From assembly GCF_000620505.1 (NCBI RefSeq), contig NZ_JIBC01000008.1:186001-250000 (forward strand): a stretch of 64,000 nt of DNA, given 5' to 3'. The translations under genes and the position numbers were made by a program. Positions 1 through 8,878 of this stretch are shown here, piece after piece; within the stretch, counting starts at the first letter, position 1; every line of letters begins with the position of its first letter. The notes under the pieces are model-generated. The model was not told the origin of the DNA. It made no database searches and saw only the letters and a list, made by a program, of their open reading frames with translations. Source of the stretch: Sulfitobacter sp. 20_GPM-1509m. GTDB taxonomy: Bacteria > Pseudomonadota > Alphaproteobacteria > Rhodobacterales > Rhodobacteraceae.

Positions 1-49
1 AACCCCGCGCGCACCGGCATCACGCCTGCATTTGCTTCGGCACCGGTGC

Positions 50-1240
50 TCACAGATCCTGTGCCTTTTTCCAGTCCCGTTTGATCTTTTTCGCCAGGCT
101 CCATTTGTGAACCTCTGTCGGGCCGTCATAGATGCGGAAGGCGCGGATTTCGCGGAACACCTGTTCGACGATGGTGTCCTGCGTGACCCCCTGCCCGCCC
201 ATGACCTGCACACAGCGGTCGGCCACACGCATCAGCGCCTCGGACACGGCGACCTTGGTCATCGAGCTTTCGGCGGTGCCCAGAACACCGGTGTCCAGAA
301 TATCGGCACACCAGTAGATCATCAGTTCGGCCTGTTTGAGGTCAATCAGGTTCTCGGCCAGCATAAAGCCGACACCTTCGTGATCGACCAGCGGTTTGCC
401 GAATGCCATGCGACGGTTGGCATAATCGCTGGCGATTTCATTGGCGCGGATGCAGGCCCCCAGCCAGCGCATGCAATGGGTCAGACGCGCGGGCGACAGG
501 CGCACCTGTGCGTAACGAAAACCCTCGCCGCTTTGGCCCAGCATCTGGCTGGCAGGCACCCGCAGGTTGTCGATGCTGATCACCGCGTGCCCTCCGGGCA
601 TCGAACTGTCGATGGTGTCCATCACCCGTTCGATGCGGATCGCGGGATCGGGCAGGTCGACCAGGAACATGCAGGCCCCGTCGTCGGATTTGGCCATGAC
701 AATGCCCAACCCGGCCCCTTCGGCACCGGTGATATAGGTTTTGCGCCCGTTGATGACCCAGTGATTGCCGTCCATCTTGCAGGTGGTCTGCATCATCATC
801 GGATCGGACCCGGCCCCGCCATCCTCGGCGGGTTCGGTCATGAAAAACGCCGACCGCATCTCGCCGCGCACCATTGGCTCAAGAAACCGTTCCTTCAACT
901 CGGGCGAGGCTTCCTTGCCCAGAAGATACATGTTCCCCTCGTCGGGGGCCGCGACGTTGCAGGCCACCGGCCCCAGCGGCGACAGCCCGGACCGGATCAG
1001 CACGGCGGCGGTTTCCAGATGGGTCAGGTGATCGCCACCTTCAAGGATATGCGGCGTCAGCACGCCGGCGTCACGCGCCTTGGCCTTCATCTCGTTGGCC
1101 AGCGCGTCGGTGGGGCCGTGGGACGTCTTGCGCGTGTCCTTTTCATAGGGCGCGATGGTCTCGCGCACAAAGGTTTCCACGCGGTTTGCGATGTCCAGCG
1201 CGCGGTCGGTGATGCGGGTGTTGTCGAGGGTAAAGCTCAT
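50..1240 (-). CDS. acyl-CoA dehydrogenase, ACAD10/11-like
   Basis: A 396-residue flavoprotein of the acyl-CoA dehydrogenase family, expected to introduce an alpha,beta double bond into an acyl-CoA and pass electrons to ETF in the cytoplasm. The FAD/substrate loop FFMTEP lies near residue 132, and the C-terminal catalytic stretch reads RIYDGPTEVHKW, with the base Glu in the usual place. The N-terminus resembles ACAD10/ACAD11-type enzymes, which favour long or branched chains. Its ATG overlaps the end of the upstream SDR gene by 4 nt, so the two are translationally coupled as the last visible genes of the TRAP/acyl-CoA operon. Family assignment is firm; the substrate is not known. The 49 bases to its left hold no gene I can support. 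Confidence 0.93.
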   Translation of the reverse strand: MSFTLDNTRITDRALDIANRVETFVRETIAPYEKDTRKTSHGPTDALANEMKAKARDAGVLTPHILEGGDHLTHLETAAVLIRSGLSPLGPVACNVAAPDEGNMYLLGKEASPELKERFLEPMVRGEMRSAFFMTEPAEDGGAGSDPMMMQTTCKMDGNHWVINGRKTYITGAEGAGLGIVMAKSDDGACMFLVDLPDPAIRIERVMDTIDSSMPGGHAVISIDNLRVPASQMLGQSGEGFRYAQVRLSPARLTHCMRWLGACIRANEIASDYANRRMAFGKPLVDHEGVGFMLAENLIDLKQAELMIYWCADILDTGVLGTAESSMTKVAVSEALMRVADRCVQVMGGQGVTQDTIVEQVFREIRAFRIYDGPTEVHKWSLAKKIKRDWKKAQDL

Positions 1241-1998
1241 TTTGGTGCCATTCGGATTGCGCCGTCCAGGCGGATCGTCTCGCCGTTCAGCATGATGTTG
1301 GTCACGATGCTTTGCACCATGGCTGCGAATTCGGTCGGGTTGCCCAGACGGGGCGGGAACGGCACCTGACGGCCTAGGCTGTCCTGGGCCTCTTGCGGCA
1401 GGGACGCCATCAGCGGTGTCAGAAACAGACCAGGTGCAATGGTCATGACGCGGATGCCATAGCGCGCAAGTTCGCGTGCGACAGGCAGGGTCATGCCGAC
1501 GATGCCACCCTTGGACGCCGCATAGGCCGCCTGCCCGATCTGCCCGTCAAAGGCCGCGACGGACGCGGTGTTGATGATCACGCCGCGCTCTTCCCCGATG
1601 GGGTCGGCGGTGTGCAGGCTGGCTGCGAATTTCGAAAGCACGTTGAACGACCCGAACAGGTTCACATTCACGATCGACGTGAAATCCTTCAGCGGGATGG
1701 CGTTGCCTTCGCGGTCGATGACCTTTTTGGGTGGCCCGATGCCCGCGCAGTTCACCAGTATGCGCGCCTTGCCATGGACGCCTTCGGCCTCGGCGATGGC
1801 GGCTTCAACCTCGCTTTCATCGGTGACGTTCACCTTGATGAACTTGCCGCCGATGTCCTTGGCCTTCGCCTCGCCCAGATCGGCGTTCTGGTCGAAGATG
1901 GTGACCTTGGCTCCGGCCTGCGCCAGCATGTCGGCGGTTGCACCACCCAGCCCCGATGCGCCGCCCGTTACGATGGCGGCCTGTCCCTTGATGTCCAT
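1237..1998 (-). CDS. SDR, 3-hydroxyacyl-CoA dehydrogenase type-2-like
   Basis: A 253-residue short-chain dehydrogenase with the Rossmann motif TGGASGLG at residues 12-19, the NAG-type motif NCAGIG, a catalytic serine in NTASVAAF and the YAASK active site. The overall pattern, including the FDQNADLG acidic residue for NAD(H) preference, matches HSD10-type 3-hydroxyacyl-CoA / 2-methyl-3-hydroxybutyryl-CoA dehydrogenases. It would carry out the third, oxidative step of acyl-CoA breakdown after a dehydrogenase and a hydratase, both encoded in the same operon. It is coupled by a 4-nt overlap to the downstream acyl-CoA dehydrogenase. The assignment as a CoA-ester dehydrogenase rests on similarity plus context. 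Confidence 0.88.
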   Translation of the reverse strand: MDIKGQAAIVTGGASGLGGATADMLAQAGAKVTIFDQNADLGEAKAKDIGGKFIKVNVTDESEVEAAIAEAEGVHGKARILVNCAGIGPPKKVIDREGNAIPLKDFTSIVNVNLFGSFNVLSKFAASLHTADPIGEERGVIINTASVAAFDGQIGQAAYAASKGGIVGMTLPVARELARYGIRVMTIAPGLFLTPLMASLPQEAQDSLGRQVPFPPRLGNPTEFAAMVQSIVTNIMLNGETIRLDGAIRMAPK

Positions 1999-2099
1999 GT
2001 CTTGTCCTTTTTGCTTCTTGCGGTTGACCGATCGTCAGCCCACCGCGCGTCTTTCCAATTGGGTTTGATCCGGTGCGCGCAAACGCCCCGCTGTTTCAG

Positions 2100-3248
2100 T
2101 CAGCCGCGATCCCCCAGCCCCAGCTTACGCCCGATGATCTCTTTCATGATCTCAGAGGTGCCCGCATAGATCCGGCTGACACGCGCCGAGCAGTACATGC
2201 GCCCGATCTCGTATTCCTCCATAAAGCCCGCGCCGCCGTGCAGTTGCAGGCAGGCGTCAACGACCTCTCCCTCGATCTCGGAACACAGCAGTTTGGCCTG
2301 CGCCGCCAGATCGGCGGTCAGTGCACCTTCCAGATGTTCGCGGGCGCAGTGATCGACAAAGGCCCAGCCCGCGTCGATCTTTGTCTTCAGGGCCGCCATC
2401 TGGAAACGCGAGTTCTGGAAAGAGCCGATGGTCTGCCCAAAGGCTTTGCGTTCGAGAATGTAATCCAGCGTGATGTCAAAAGCGCGCTGCGCATGGGCGA
2501 TGAACTGGTTCGAACCGACCAGCCGTTCCTCGGCCAGGTTCTGCATCATCATCCGAAAACCGCCCGCAGGTTCGCCCAGCACCGCGCTCTTGGGCAGCTT
2601 TACGTTTTCAAAATGCAGCTCGGCGGTGTCTTGAGAGTGCAAGCCGATCTTTTCCAGACGCCGGCCACGGGTGAACCCCGCCGTGCCTTCGGGCACCAGA
2701 AACAACCCAATGTCGTGTCGGCCCGTTCCGGTGCGCGCGGCGACGATGACCAGACCGGCAAGAATGCCGTTCGAGATATAGGTTTTGGACCCGTTCAACA
2801 GCCAGTGGTCGCCCCGGTCCTCGGCACGGGTGCGCATCCCGGCCAGGTCGGACCCGATGTCGGGTTCGGTCATCGCAATCGCCAGAATGGTGCCGCCCGA
2901 CACCACGCCGGGCAAGTACTGGCGTTTCTGCGCATCGGTGCCAAAGCGGTGCAGATAGGGGCCGACAATGCGGTTGTGCAACGGGATGTACAGACCGTTC
3001 TCGCGTGCCGCCAGTTCCTCGATCAGCACCATGTCAAAGCGGAAGTCGTCCAGTCCAAGACCGCCATATGCGGGATCGGCATACATCGCCAGAAACCCCT
3101 GACTGCCGGCCGAGGCCCAGACATCCCGCGCGACCATACCCGCGCGGCGGAACTCTGCGCTGCGCGGATAGACTTCGGCCTCGGCCCACTTGCGGACCGT
3201 GTCGCGGAACATCTCGTGCTCGGGCTCGAATATGCGTCTGCGGATCAT
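2100..3248 (-). CDS. acyl-CoA dehydrogenase
   Basis: A 382-residue standard acyl-CoA dehydrogenase: N-terminal helical domain, FAD/substrate beta-domain with AMTEPDIGSD near residue 125, and the C-terminal domain with QLHGGAGFMEEYEIGR followed by RIYAGTSEIMKEII, where the Glu is the catalytic base. It lies between the acyl-CoA ligase and the SDR in the catabolic operon, so it is the probable first oxidative enzyme acting on the CoA ester made by that ligase. Two different dehydrogenases in one operon suggest either two oxidation rounds or two chain lengths. The specific acyl substrate cannot be read from sequence. Confidence 0.93.
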   Translation of the reverse strand: MIRRRIFEPEHEMFRDTVRKWAEAEVYPRSAEFRRAGMVARDVWASAGSQGFLAMYADPAYGGLGLDDFRFDMVLIEELAARENGLYIPLHNRIVGPYLHRFGTDAQKRQYLPGVVSGGTILAIAMTEPDIGSDLAGMRTRAEDRGDHWLLNGSKTYISNGILAGLVIVAARTGTGRHDIGLFLVPEGTAGFTRGRRLEKIGLHSQDTAELHFENVKLPKSAVLGEPAGGFRMMMQNLAEERLVGSNQFIAHAQRAFDITLDYILERKAFGQTIGSFQNSRFQMAALKTKIDAGWAFVDHCAREHLEGALTADLAAQAKLLCSEIEGEVVDACLQLHGGAGFMEEYEIGRMYCSARVSRIYAGTSEIMKEIIGRKLGLGDRG

Positions 3249-3302
3249 GTCATGTTCCTTTTCGCTGGCTCCGCCCCGGTGCGCGCCGGGTTGGGGCTGT
3301 TT

Positions 3303-4883
3303 TCAATCCTCTGCAAAGACATCGCCATACTGCTGGCGCAAATCCCGTTTCAGGATCTTGCCGCTGGCGTTCTTGGGCAGCTGGTCGGTGATCGCGATAT
3401 GTTTGGGTGCCTTGTAGTGGGTCAGGTTCTCGCGGCAGTAGGTCTGGATCTGCTCGACCGTTGCAGAGGCACCTGCCTTGAGGACGACAATCGCCGTCAC
3501 CGCTTCGATCCACTTGGGGTGCGGCACGCCAAAGACGGCCACTTCGGCCACGTCCGGGTGCCGAAAGATCGATTCCTCGACCTCGCGGCTGGCCACGTTT
3601 TCGCCGCCCGTCTTGATCATGTCCTTCTTGCGGTCGACGATATAAAGGTAGCCCTCGTCGTCATAACGCCCCAGATCGCCACTGTGGAACCAGCCGTTGC
3701 GAAAGGCGTCGGCGGTCTTGTCGGTGTCGTTGTAGTATTCCGAGATCAGATGCGGGCTGCGGTGCACGACCTCGCCCACTTCGCCCACGGCGACGGGTTC
3801 GTCATTGTCATCAACCACGCGCGTTTCCACGTTCAGCGCCGGGCGCCCGGCCGAGCCCAGCTTGCGCACCTGATCCTCGGGCCGCAGGATCGTGGCGACG
3901 GGCGCCATTTCCGTCTGGCCGTAAAAGTTGAACAGGCGCATGTTCGGCAGCCGCTGCATCAGCTCTTCGATCACCGCCGTGGGCATGATCGACGCGCCGT
4001 AATAGCCCACGTTCAGGCTGCTCAGGTCGCGCTTGTCGAAATCGGGATGGCGCAGCAGCGCGATCCAGACGGTCGGCGGGCAGAACAGTTTGGTCACGCC
4101 ATATTCCTCGATGGCGGCCAGCATGTCGGCGGGGTCGGCCTTTTCGTGCAGGATCGACGTGACACCCAGATACAGGTCAGGGCTGAGGAAACAGTCCAGC
4201 TGCGCACAGTGGAACAGCGGCAGACAATGCAGCGACACGGCGTCGCCGGTCATCTCGCCGTCGACGATACAGCTGACGTATTGCGCATAGAGCGCGTCCG
4301 ACGACAAAAGCGCACCCTTGGGGCGGGATTCCGTGCCGCTTGTGTACATCATCTGCACCGGATCATCGCCCGAAAGGTCGGTCCAGACCTCTGCGGCATC
4401 GTCGTGGTCCAGAATGGCCGCGACCGGCTCCCATCCGTCCGCGACCGCAACGCCCGCGTGCGGGATCACCAGCCGTGGCATGTCGCTGTTCATCGCGCTC
4501 AGCGCCGCATCCGCCACCGCGCACAGCGCATCCTCGGCCACCAGCATCCGCGCGCCGGAGTGGTCGAGGATATAGGCAAAATCCTCGGCGTTCAGCATGA
4601 AGTTCACAGGCGTCGCAATCGCCCCCAGCCGCGCCAGTGCAAAGCGCAACACGACAAAGCTGCGGTTGTTGTGCGTGAACAGCGCGACACGGTCGCGCTT
4701 GGCGATGCCGCGCGCGCTCAGCGCGTTGGCGGCACGGTTCACAGCGGCATCAAGCTCTGCAAAGGTGTCGCTTTGATCGCGGAACACCAGCGCCGTTTTG
4801 TTGGGTACGCGCGCCGCCGACCGCCGCAGCAGATCACCCAGTTGCTGGCTGCGGGCACGACGGACCAGACGTTCATTTCCCAT
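3303..4883 (-). CDS. AMP-forming acyl-CoA ligase
   Basis: A 526-residue member of the ANL superfamily that would activate an imported carboxylic acid to its CoA thioester with ATP. Visible motifs are the P-loop MYTSGTESRPKG, which is a variant of the usual SGTTGxPKG, the adenine motif NFYGQTE, the hinge motif SGDLGRYDDEGYL and the C-terminal KDMIKTGGENV with the catalytic lysine region PKNASGKILKRDL at the end. The frame is open further upstream, but the start was taken at the ATG of MGNERLV because an AAGGA sequence precedes it and the family begins here. It sits just downstream of the TRAP importer, which fits activation of the transported acid. Confidence 0.92.
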   Translation of the reverse strand: MGNERLVRRARSQQLGDLLRRSAARVPNKTALVFRDQSDTFAELDAAVNRAANALSARGIAKRDRVALFTHNNRSFVVLRFALARLGAIATPVNFMLNAEDFAYILDHSGARMLVAEDALCAVADAALSAMNSDMPRLVIPHAGVAVADGWEPVAAILDHDDAAEVWTDLSGDDPVQMMYTSGTESRPKGALLSSDALYAQYVSCIVDGEMTGDAVSLHCLPLFHCAQLDCFLSPDLYLGVTSILHEKADPADMLAAIEEYGVTKLFCPPTVWIALLRHPDFDKRDLSSLNVGYYGASIMPTAVIEELMQRLPNMRLFNFYGQTEMAPVATILRPEDQVRKLGSAGRPALNVETRVVDDNDEPVAVGEVGEVVHRSPHLISEYYNDTDKTADAFRNGWFHSGDLGRYDDEGYLYIVDRKKDMIKTGGENVASREVEESIFRHPDVAEVAVFGVPHPKWIEAVTAIVVLKAGASATVEQIQTYCRENLTHYKAPKHIAITDQLPKNASGKILKRDLRQQYGDVFAED

Positions 4884-4906
4884 CCCACTATCCTTTCTGT
4901 TGAAAG

Positions 4907-4931
4907 GGTCCGGCGCTTTTGCCGCCGGACC
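4907..4931 (-). terminator. stem-loop between dctM and the acyl-CoA ligase
   Basis: A perfect 9-bp GC-rich inverted repeat (4907-4915 with 4923-4931, loop of 7) in the gap between the TRAP large permease gene and the ligase gene. There is no clear T-run on the minus strand, so it may act as an attenuator, RNA processing point or stabiliser rather than a full stop. Confidence 0.5.
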
Positions 4932-4936
4932 GGTAT

Positions 4937-6244
4937 TTATTGCATCAATGCAGGCAACGTCAGGATCAGCGCAGGGAAGGCACAGAGGATGGCCACCAGG
5001 ACCAGATCCATGACAAGGAACCACAGCACCCCACGGAAAATGGCCGAAGTGGATACCAGGTTGCCCACCACGCTTTTGATCACAAAGACGTTCATCCCGA
5101 TGGGCGGCGTGATCATCCCGATCTCAAGCAGTTTGGTCAGCACGATGCCGAACCACAAAAGGCTCCACCCCGAGGCGTCGACCACCGGCAGGATGATTGG
5201 CAGCGTCAGCAGCATTGCCCCGATGGGTTCCAGAAACATCCCGATCAGCAGGTAGACACAGACAATGCCCAGCATCAAAAGCACCGGGCTGTCCGCGATG
5301 GACAGGATACCCGACGACAGATAGTTCCCCGCACCCGACAGCGCCAGAAAGCGCGTCAACAGGCTGGCCCCCACCGCGATCACCAGCAGCGACGCGGTGG
5401 TCATCAGGGTTTCGCGCGCCGCCGTCAGGAAACGGGCCCATGTCATTTCGCCGGTGACCAACGCCACGATACAGGCCAGAAAGGCACCCACGGCGCCCGC
5501 CTCGGTCGGTGTGAACACACCGCCGAACAGGCCTCCGAAAATCCCCAGCATGATCAGCAGCAGCGGCCAGGTCTCGCGCAATGCGAGGATCTTTTCCCGC
5601 ATCGTGACGCTTTCGTCCTTTTGCGGGGCGAGGTCCGGGTTCAGTTTGACCCGGATCAGCACGACGATCACATACCCCAGCGCGGTCAGCAGACCGGCGG
5701 AGACGCCGCCCAGAAACAGGTCCGCAATCGAGATCTGGGCGATGACCCCGTAGAGGATCAGAATGATCGACGGCGGGATCAGCGCCCCGATGGTGCCCGC
5801 CACCGCGACCGTACCAGTGGCCAGTTCGGGGTGGTATTTGTGCTTCATCATTTCGGGGATCGCGATGCGCCCCATCGCCGCCGAACATGCGATGGACGAC
5901 CCCGACACCGCCGCAAAACCGGCCGAGCCAAAGATGGACGCAATCGCCAGCCCACCGGGCAGGCCTGCCATCCAGATGCGCGCGGCATTGAACATGCCCT
6001 TGGTCAGTTGCGTGTGATAGCTGATGAACCCCAGGAACAGGAACATCGGGATCGACGACAGGATCCAGCTCGACGTGAACTGATAGGGCACCAGCCCCAT
6101 CGCCCCCCAGGCCACACGCGGCCCCATCAGCACCCAAAGCCCTCCGAACGACACCCCGATCAACGAGATTCCAATCGGCACACGCGCCGCAATAAGGGCG
6201 ATCAGCGTCGCCAGGCCGGTCAGGCCAATTCCAACATCAGTCAT
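4937..6244 (-). CDS. dctM: TRAP transporter large permease (DctM type)
   Basis: A 435-residue polytopic membrane protein, hydrophobic throughout with about a dozen predicted spans, matching the DctM/TRAP-M family that forms the sodium-driven transport channel in the inner membrane. Characteristic stretches are PMFLFLGF near residue 66, the GSSIACSAAMGRIAIPEM motif, and GALIPPSIILILYG. The start overlaps the end of the small permease gene by 8 nt, the usual coupling for DctQ-DctM pairs. Together with the neighbouring DctP and DctQ it completes an importer whose substrate should be the acid degraded by this operon. Confidence 0.95.
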   Translation of the reverse strand: MTDVGIGLTGLATLIALIAARVPIGISLIGVSFGGLWVLMGPRVAWGAMGLVPYQFTSSWILSSIPMFLFLGFISYHTQLTKGMFNAARIWMAGLPGGLAIASIFGSAGFAAVSGSSIACSAAMGRIAIPEMMKHKYHPELATGTVAVAGTIGALIPPSIILILYGVIAQISIADLFLGGVSAGLLTALGYVIVVLIRVKLNPDLAPQKDESVTMREKILALRETWPLLLIMLGIFGGLFGGVFTPTEAGAVGAFLACIVALVTGEMTWARFLTAARETLMTTASLLVIAVGASLLTRFLALSGAGNYLSSGILSIADSPVLLMLGIVCVYLLIGMFLEPIGAMLLTLPIILPVVDASGWSLLWFGIVLTKLLEIGMITPPIGMNVFVIKSVVGNLVSTSAIFRGVLWFLVMDLVLVAILCAFPALILTLPALMQ

Positions 6245-6773
6245 TTATAAATTCAGCATCTATTCCGGTTTCGTTCAACCCGCTGCGCAGGCCCGTGAGG
6301 GTCGTGATCACACGGTAGGCGGCAATCAGGACCATCAGCCCCGCGCCGACCGGAATGGCCCAGTAGCTCTGCCAGACCTCGATCATCTGCGACCCTTGCT
6401 CCATCGTGGCCCCGATGTTCGTCTTTTTCACCGCTTCGGTGTAACCTGCTACCATCAGCGCCGAGATCACCACGACGGTCAGCGCACTTGAAAAGACAGA
6501 GAACCCGGTCTGCACCCGTTCGGGCATCATGTCCGTGACGAACTCGACCGAGATATGCGCCCGCTGTTCCTCGGCCACGCCGATCGCAAGGAACACCAGC
6601 ACAACCATGTAATAGTTTGCCACCACGACGATCGTGCCGGGCAATGGCGCGTTGAAGAAATAGCGTCCGATGACGTCGGCGGTGACGTGCAGCATCATCA
6701 GAATGACGCAGATCGTCCCGATCAGGGATGATACCTTGGACAGGGATGACAGAAATCTGCCGATCAGAAACAT
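6237..6773 (-). CDS. dctQ: TRAP transporter small permease (DctQ type)
   Basis: A 178-residue protein with four hydrophobic segments, the size and topology of TRAP small permeases that pair with DctM in the inner membrane. The family hallmark is visible in the second and third segments, NYYMVVLVFLAIGVAEEQ, where the conserved E and the RAHI-type continuation occur. It lies between the binding protein gene and dctM and overlaps dctM by 8 nt. No function apart from the TRAP complex is expected. Confidence 0.93.
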   Translation of the reverse strand: MFLIGRFLSSLSKVSSLIGTICVILMMLHVTADVIGRYFFNAPLPGTIVVVANYYMVVLVFLAIGVAEEQRAHISVEFVTDMMPERVQTGFSVFSSALTVVVISALMVAGYTEAVKKTNIGATMEQGSQMIEVWQSYWAIPVGAGLMVLIAAYRVITTLTGLRSGLNETGIDAEFIND

Positions 6774-6799
6774 GGTTGGGCCTCCCGTTGTTGCAAGTG

Positions 6800-6829
6800 T
6801 CGGGCACCGAACCGCAGTCCGGTGCCCGA
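6800..6829 (-). promoter_or_regulatory. intercistronic stem-loop after dctP
   Basis: A perfect 10-bp inverted repeat (6800-6809 with 6820-6829, loop of 10) in the 81-bp gap between the binding-protein gene and dctQ, without a T-run. Stem-loops at this position in transporter operons commonly protect the upstream message and keep binding protein in excess over the permeases; that role is inferred. Confidence 0.55.
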
Positions 6830-6854
6830 TCTTTCATAGGTGCGGTGTCGCGGA

Positions 6855-7991
6855 TTATTTGCCGTAGCTGGCGACATCGACCTTCGAGAAGATTTCGTCG
6901 TAGTACAGTTTGGCCAGTGCCTCGCCACCCTCGACGTCTTTGGTCAGGCCGGTCCACTTGACCAGCAGCGTGTTCAACGCCTCGGCCGCTGCGGCACCGG
7001 TCTCCAGACCAAACCGCTCCTTATAGATCGAAGCGATGGCGTCCTTGTCCTTGGCGATGAACTCGCGGTTCATCTGCACAAGATCAGCCGCCGCATCGGT
7101 GTATTCGATGCCCAGCCCCGGTGCGCGTTCCTTGCCCGCGCGGGCCTCTTCGATATAGACCCATGTGACATCTGCCATCAGTTTGGCATTGGCCCGCATG
7201 ACCTGACCCTTGGAGTCGTCGGACAGGCTGTTCCAGGCGTCCATGTTCATGGTGAACGGCACGTTGAACTGAGCACCCGGCAGCCCGACGTAAAGGTATT
7301 TCACAACGTCGATAAAGCTGAAGTTCACAAAGTCCGCCGTGTTGCTGGCCGTGCAATCGACAACGCCCTGGTTCAAACCTTCCAGTGTTTCGTTAACCGA
7401 CATCGAAACGGGCACAGCCCCCACGGTTTCCGCCCAACGTGCCCAATAGGCACCGGCGGCGCGAATGCGTTTGCCCTTGAGGTCCGCGACCGAGTTCAGC
7501 GGCACAACGCATTGCAGCACATAGGACGTGGTCGACGCCGCACCCAGATAGACCTGGTTTTGCGCCGCAACTTCTGTCTGGCAGTCGTCGCAGTTCAACA
7601 TGACGTATTCGGTGATCGCACCGGCAAAGGCGGTCGAGCTCAGCTCGCCCGCGAATTCCTCAAGTTCGACCAGCTCCGAGAATTCGGACAGCATGTTCAG
7701 GTTGGGATATTCCGCAGGGAAATAGGCGGTCAGGTTGGCGGCAGCGTCGGCGATCCCGTCGCGCACGCCTGCGTTCACTTCGGCAAAGCTGAGCAGGGAC
7801 AGCGGGAACACACGCATGGTCACATCGCCGTTTGTGTATTCTTCGACGGCCTTGGCATAGTCTTCCAGCATACGCGTCGGCGCCGAACCGGGTGGCCAGC
7901 CGCCTGCGAATGTCAGATCCTGGGCATAGGTCGCCCCTGCCAGTGCCAGCATGGATGCGCTGGCCAGAATTCCTTTGATAGCGGTTTTCAT
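6855..7991 (-). CDS. dctP: TRAP transporter substrate-binding protein (DctP type)
   Basis: A 378-residue periplasmic binding protein. It starts with an export signal (MKTAIKG, then a hydrophobic run ending in ATYAQ, cleavage expected around residue 23) and continues with the DctP fold; the ligand-binding Arg region lies near IRAAGAYWARW. The start was placed at the ATG behind an AATCGGAGGAAACG ribosome site although the frame stays open upstream. The mature protein has at least four cysteines (NCDDC, LQCV, VDCTA), which is more than most DctP proteins and could mean disulfides. It opens the transporter block of the operon and defines what is imported. Confidence 0.94.
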   Translation of the reverse strand: MKTAIKGILASASMLALAGATYAQDLTFAGGWPPGSAPTRMLEDYAKAVEEYTNGDVTMRVFPLSLLSFAEVNAGVRDGIADAAANLTAYFPAEYPNLNMLSEFSELVELEEFAGELSSTAFAGAITEYVMLNCDDCQTEVAAQNQVYLGAASTTSYVLQCVVPLNSVADLKGKRIRAAGAYWARWAETVGAVPVSMSVNETLEGLNQGVVDCTASNTADFVNFSFIDVVKYLYVGLPGAQFNVPFTMNMDAWNSLSDDSKGQVMRANAKLMADVTWVYIEEARAGKERAPGLGIEYTDAAADLVQMNREFIAKDKDAIASIYKERFGLETGAAAAEALNTLLVKWTGLTKDVEGGEALAKLYYDEIFSKVDVASYGK

Positions 7992-8065
7992 GGTCTCGTT
8001 TCCTCCGATTGAGACGTTCCCTTCCCGTTTCACCGGCTGGCGAATTGGGTCTCCTTCAAACGTGT

Positions 8066-8095
8066 GCGCGGGCCTCTCTCCCGGTTGGCCTGCGC
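8066..8095 (-). promoter_or_regulatory. stem-loop upstream of dctP
   Basis: A 9-bp inverted repeat with one mismatch (8066-8074 against 8087-8095, loop of 12), lying in the 110-bp gap between the isomerase-like crotonase gene and dctP. No T-run follows on the minus strand. It could be a processing or attenuation element dividing the operon before the transporter genes. Confidence 0.4.
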
Positions 8096-8101
8096 AATCG
8101 C

Positions 8102-8878
8102 TTATTCGTTGAACCGTGCTGGGCGTTTCTCCAGAAACGCGGACAGTCCTTCGGCAAAATCGGGCGTTTCTCCCGCCTGTTTCTGCCATTCACGCTCGTT
8201 ACCAAGCGTGGATTCAAAGTCGCTGTCGGCGGCGCGCCATGCCGCGCGACGGATCAGGGCAAGGCTGGACGATGGTCCCTCTGCCAGTCGCTGCGCAATC
8301 TCCAGCGCCGTCGCCTCGACCGCGTCGTTGTCGACCAGCCGCGTGATCAACCCCCAATCGAACGCCTGTGGCGCGGGGATCTTTTCCGCCAACAGCATCA
8401 TTTCCATTGCACGCACACGGCCCACCGCACGGGTCAGCAACCAGGTGGCGCCGCCGTCGGGGATCAGACCGATGCGCGCGAAAGCTTCGAGGAAATAGGC
8501 ATCCCGCCCCGCGACGATGATGTCGCAAGACAGCGCAATCGACGCGCCCACCCCAGCCGCGGCGCCATTGACTGCCGACACCAACGGGACCGACAGATCG
8601 CGGATCGCCAGCATCAGCGGGTTGTAATCCTGCTCCAGCGTTTCGCCGACATCGAAACTGGCGATGTCCTGGGGGATCGCCGCCTTCAGGTTGGCACCTG
8701 TTGAAAATGCGCGCTCACTTCCGGCCAGCACGATGGCACGCGCGGTTTTGGCCTCCTCGACCAGCCGCTCGTGCAACTCCCGCGCCATGGCGGGCGTCAG
8801 GCTGTTCATCGTGACAGGATCGTTCAGACGCAGCGTTGTGACCGCACCTTTGCGTTCGATCAGGATCTTGTCGGTCAT
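8102..8878 (-). CDS. enoyl-CoA hydratase/isomerase, PaaG-like
   Basis: A 258-residue crotonase-fold enzyme. The oxyanion motif SGANLKA lies near residue 62, and the active-site segment reads IGLIPDGGATW. The aspartate there, in place of the second catalytic glutamate of true hydratases, is the pattern seen in PaaG-type isomerases, so double-bond or ring isomerisation is as likely as hydration. The start was taken at the ATG that overlaps the upstream crotonase gene by 4 nt, although the frame is open further. Its presence beside a second crotonase suggests the acid degraded here is cyclic or has a double bond in the wrong position. Confidence 0.88.
   Translation of the reverse strand: MTDKILIERKGAVTTLRLNDPVTMNSLTPAMARELHERLVEEAKTARAIVLAGSERAFSTGANLKAAIPQDIASFDVGETLEQDYNPLMLAIRDLSVPLVSAVNGAAAGVGASIALSCDIIVAGRDAYFLEAFARIGLIPDGGATWLLTRAVGRVRAMEMMLLAEKIPAPQAFDWGLITRLVDNDAVEATALEIAQRLAEGPSSSLALIRRAAWRAADSDFESTLGNEREWQKQAGETPDFAEGLSAFLEKRPARFNE

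Noticed and set aside
2073-5255. Open frame of about 1060 codons on the plus strand
   Set aside because: Antisense to an acyl-CoA dehydrogenase and an acyl-CoA ligase; no family-like sequence or start signal. The same applies to long antisense frames at 14449-17292, 42278-44164 and 43605-46121.
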